From NCBI RefSeq assembly GCF_000001735.4, contig NC_003076.8, positions 20,401,835 to 20,465,834 on the forward strand: 64,000 bases of DNA. The letters are read 5' to 3'. Each line of letters begins with the position of its first letter. The first letter of the stretch is position 1. Under the pieces are notes generated by a model. The model saw only the letters and a program-made list of their open reading frames with translations, made no database searches and was not told where the DNA came from. Below are positions 62,985 to 64,000 of this stretch, piece by piece. This DNA comes from Arabidopsis thaliana. Lineage: Eukaryota; Streptophyta; Magnoliopsida; Brassicales; Brassicaceae. A program made the translations under genes and the position numbers.

Positions 62985-64000
62985 GATCAAGTTCTGAAAC
63001 AACTTATTCTAAACAGAAAAAGAAAAAGCTGTGTAAACAAAGAAGGATCACATACATAGAGAATTCTGACGACGAAAGAATTTTTTTTCATACTCTATAG
63101 CTGATCGTGACATTGACGTTCATTTTAAAAAAATTCTTTTTTGTATAAGTGATCTCATTGGTGAGTTGAAAAATAGAAAAAAAAAGTAGAAAAAAAAAAA
63201 GATTGATTTCATGTTCATGTATATGGTTTCGGCAAGATAAATCATCTAAAAATAGATGCCACGTATAATATTTCACCTATATAGATGAAAATATTTACTG
63301 GTTTATTAATAATTATAAAAAGTCATAGTATATGCGTATAGAAAAAACAATTTGGGGTAGATATGTCATATGTGTAATATAACGAAAGGAAAAGTTACTA
63401 TTTATAACAAATGAGTTTAGGTTACTAAGTTTAGTGGGGCATGATATTATTTCGTACTTCAAACGTTATTAATTCATAAGTTATTAGGATTTTAGTGGAG
63501 TTGACTTATTCAATTAGTGAAAGAAAACGTTACATAATTTTAAGTAGTCTTAATACATGATTTTACTTTAAATTTATTATATTAATTGTGCTTTGATGAG
63601 AGGACTGAACTGTTTAAACGTATTTATTTGAATATACGTTTTCCTTGCATTTAAACTTGTAGTAATGAATGTTTATAAAAATTTCATAAAGGTATAGTTA
63701 TATATTTAAACCATTCCATTTCCCATCTAAGAAATGGTTTTCATTATGATCATTTGATTTTTTTTGTACCTTAAATGAAGAAAAACCAATCAAATAATTC
63801 GTAGGAAAAATAGATGTATCAATTATGTGACAGTAAATAGATAAATATTTTGGCAAACAAATTAGATACAAATTTAGATTTGAAAATACATGCAAATTGA
63901 CTATCAATTAAAATGTATGAAACATGTGTAACGTATATTTCTCAAGTAAATAAAAATTTGGTAAAACAAATTAGATAAAATTTTAGATTTGAAAATAAGA
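62985..64000. other. Intergenic, AT-rich window end
   Basis: No gene recognised. ACAAATTAGATA and TTTAGATTTGAAAATA occur at about 63855-63890 and again at 63966-63998, a diverged direct repeat about 110 bases apart running off the window end. Confidence 0.6.

Overview
The window is plant nuclear DNA. It is AT-rich, with genes built of short exons, GT-AG introns of about 70-500 bases, long non-coding gaps and decayed transposons. The deduced proteins match an Arabidopsis thaliana chromosome 5 series that I recognise (roughly AT5G50150 to AT5G50290). Locus names come from memory of these proteins, not from a search. Exon boundaries were placed by hand from splice signals and reading-frame continuity; almost all models close perfectly in frame.

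Layout: a minus-strand neprosin-domain gene (0.6-4.5 kb); a 9.4 kb gene-free stretch with transposon scraps; a ferric-chelate reductase FRO8 (14.0-16.7 kb); a C2/GRAM/VASt membrane-contact-type protein (19.3-23.7 kb); a nested transposon island, a hAT-like element with an exact 8-bp target duplication inside a decayed LINE (24.7-26.1 kb); a 112-residue membrane protein; an F-box/FBD pseudogene; a Raf-like protein kinase (29.3-31.0 kb); a broken coiled-coil gene on the minus strand; nitrate-transport partner NRT3.1/NAR2.1 (34.8-35.7 kb); a 5 kb gap holding two direct copies of a decayed MULE transposase with an opposite-strand papain fragment between them; quinolinate synthase with SufE domain (41.0-43.9 kb); a frame-interrupted F-box gene; ATG16; PIMT2; CP31B; KDEL-tailed protease CEP1; an FBD F-box gene that ends 17 codons early; PPR protein EMB1006; and a wall-associated-kinase-type extracellular protein followed by scrambled, inverted gene fragments.

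The genes are independent plant transcription units, not an operon. ATG16 and PIMT2 are divergent and share a short intergenic promoter of about 400 bp; PIMT2/CP31B and QS/F-box are convergent pairs. Several products act in organelles (quinolinate synthase, CP31B and PPR in plastids; FRO8 probably mitochondrial). Autophagy (ATG16), protein repair (PIMT2), NAD synthesis (QS) and CEP1-mediated cell death share a stress/senescence theme, but clustering is probably incidental.

I see no tRNA or intact rRNA gene, no CRISPR array and no viral gene. The parts least explained by standard annotation are the MULE/papain array (37.7-39.9 kb), the nested hAT-in-LINE island, a 5S-rRNA-derived Cassandra-like relic at 18.4 kb, the inverted gene-fragment patch at 62.2-62.9 kb, and the lesions in three genes (44.2, 31.9 and 57.0 kb).
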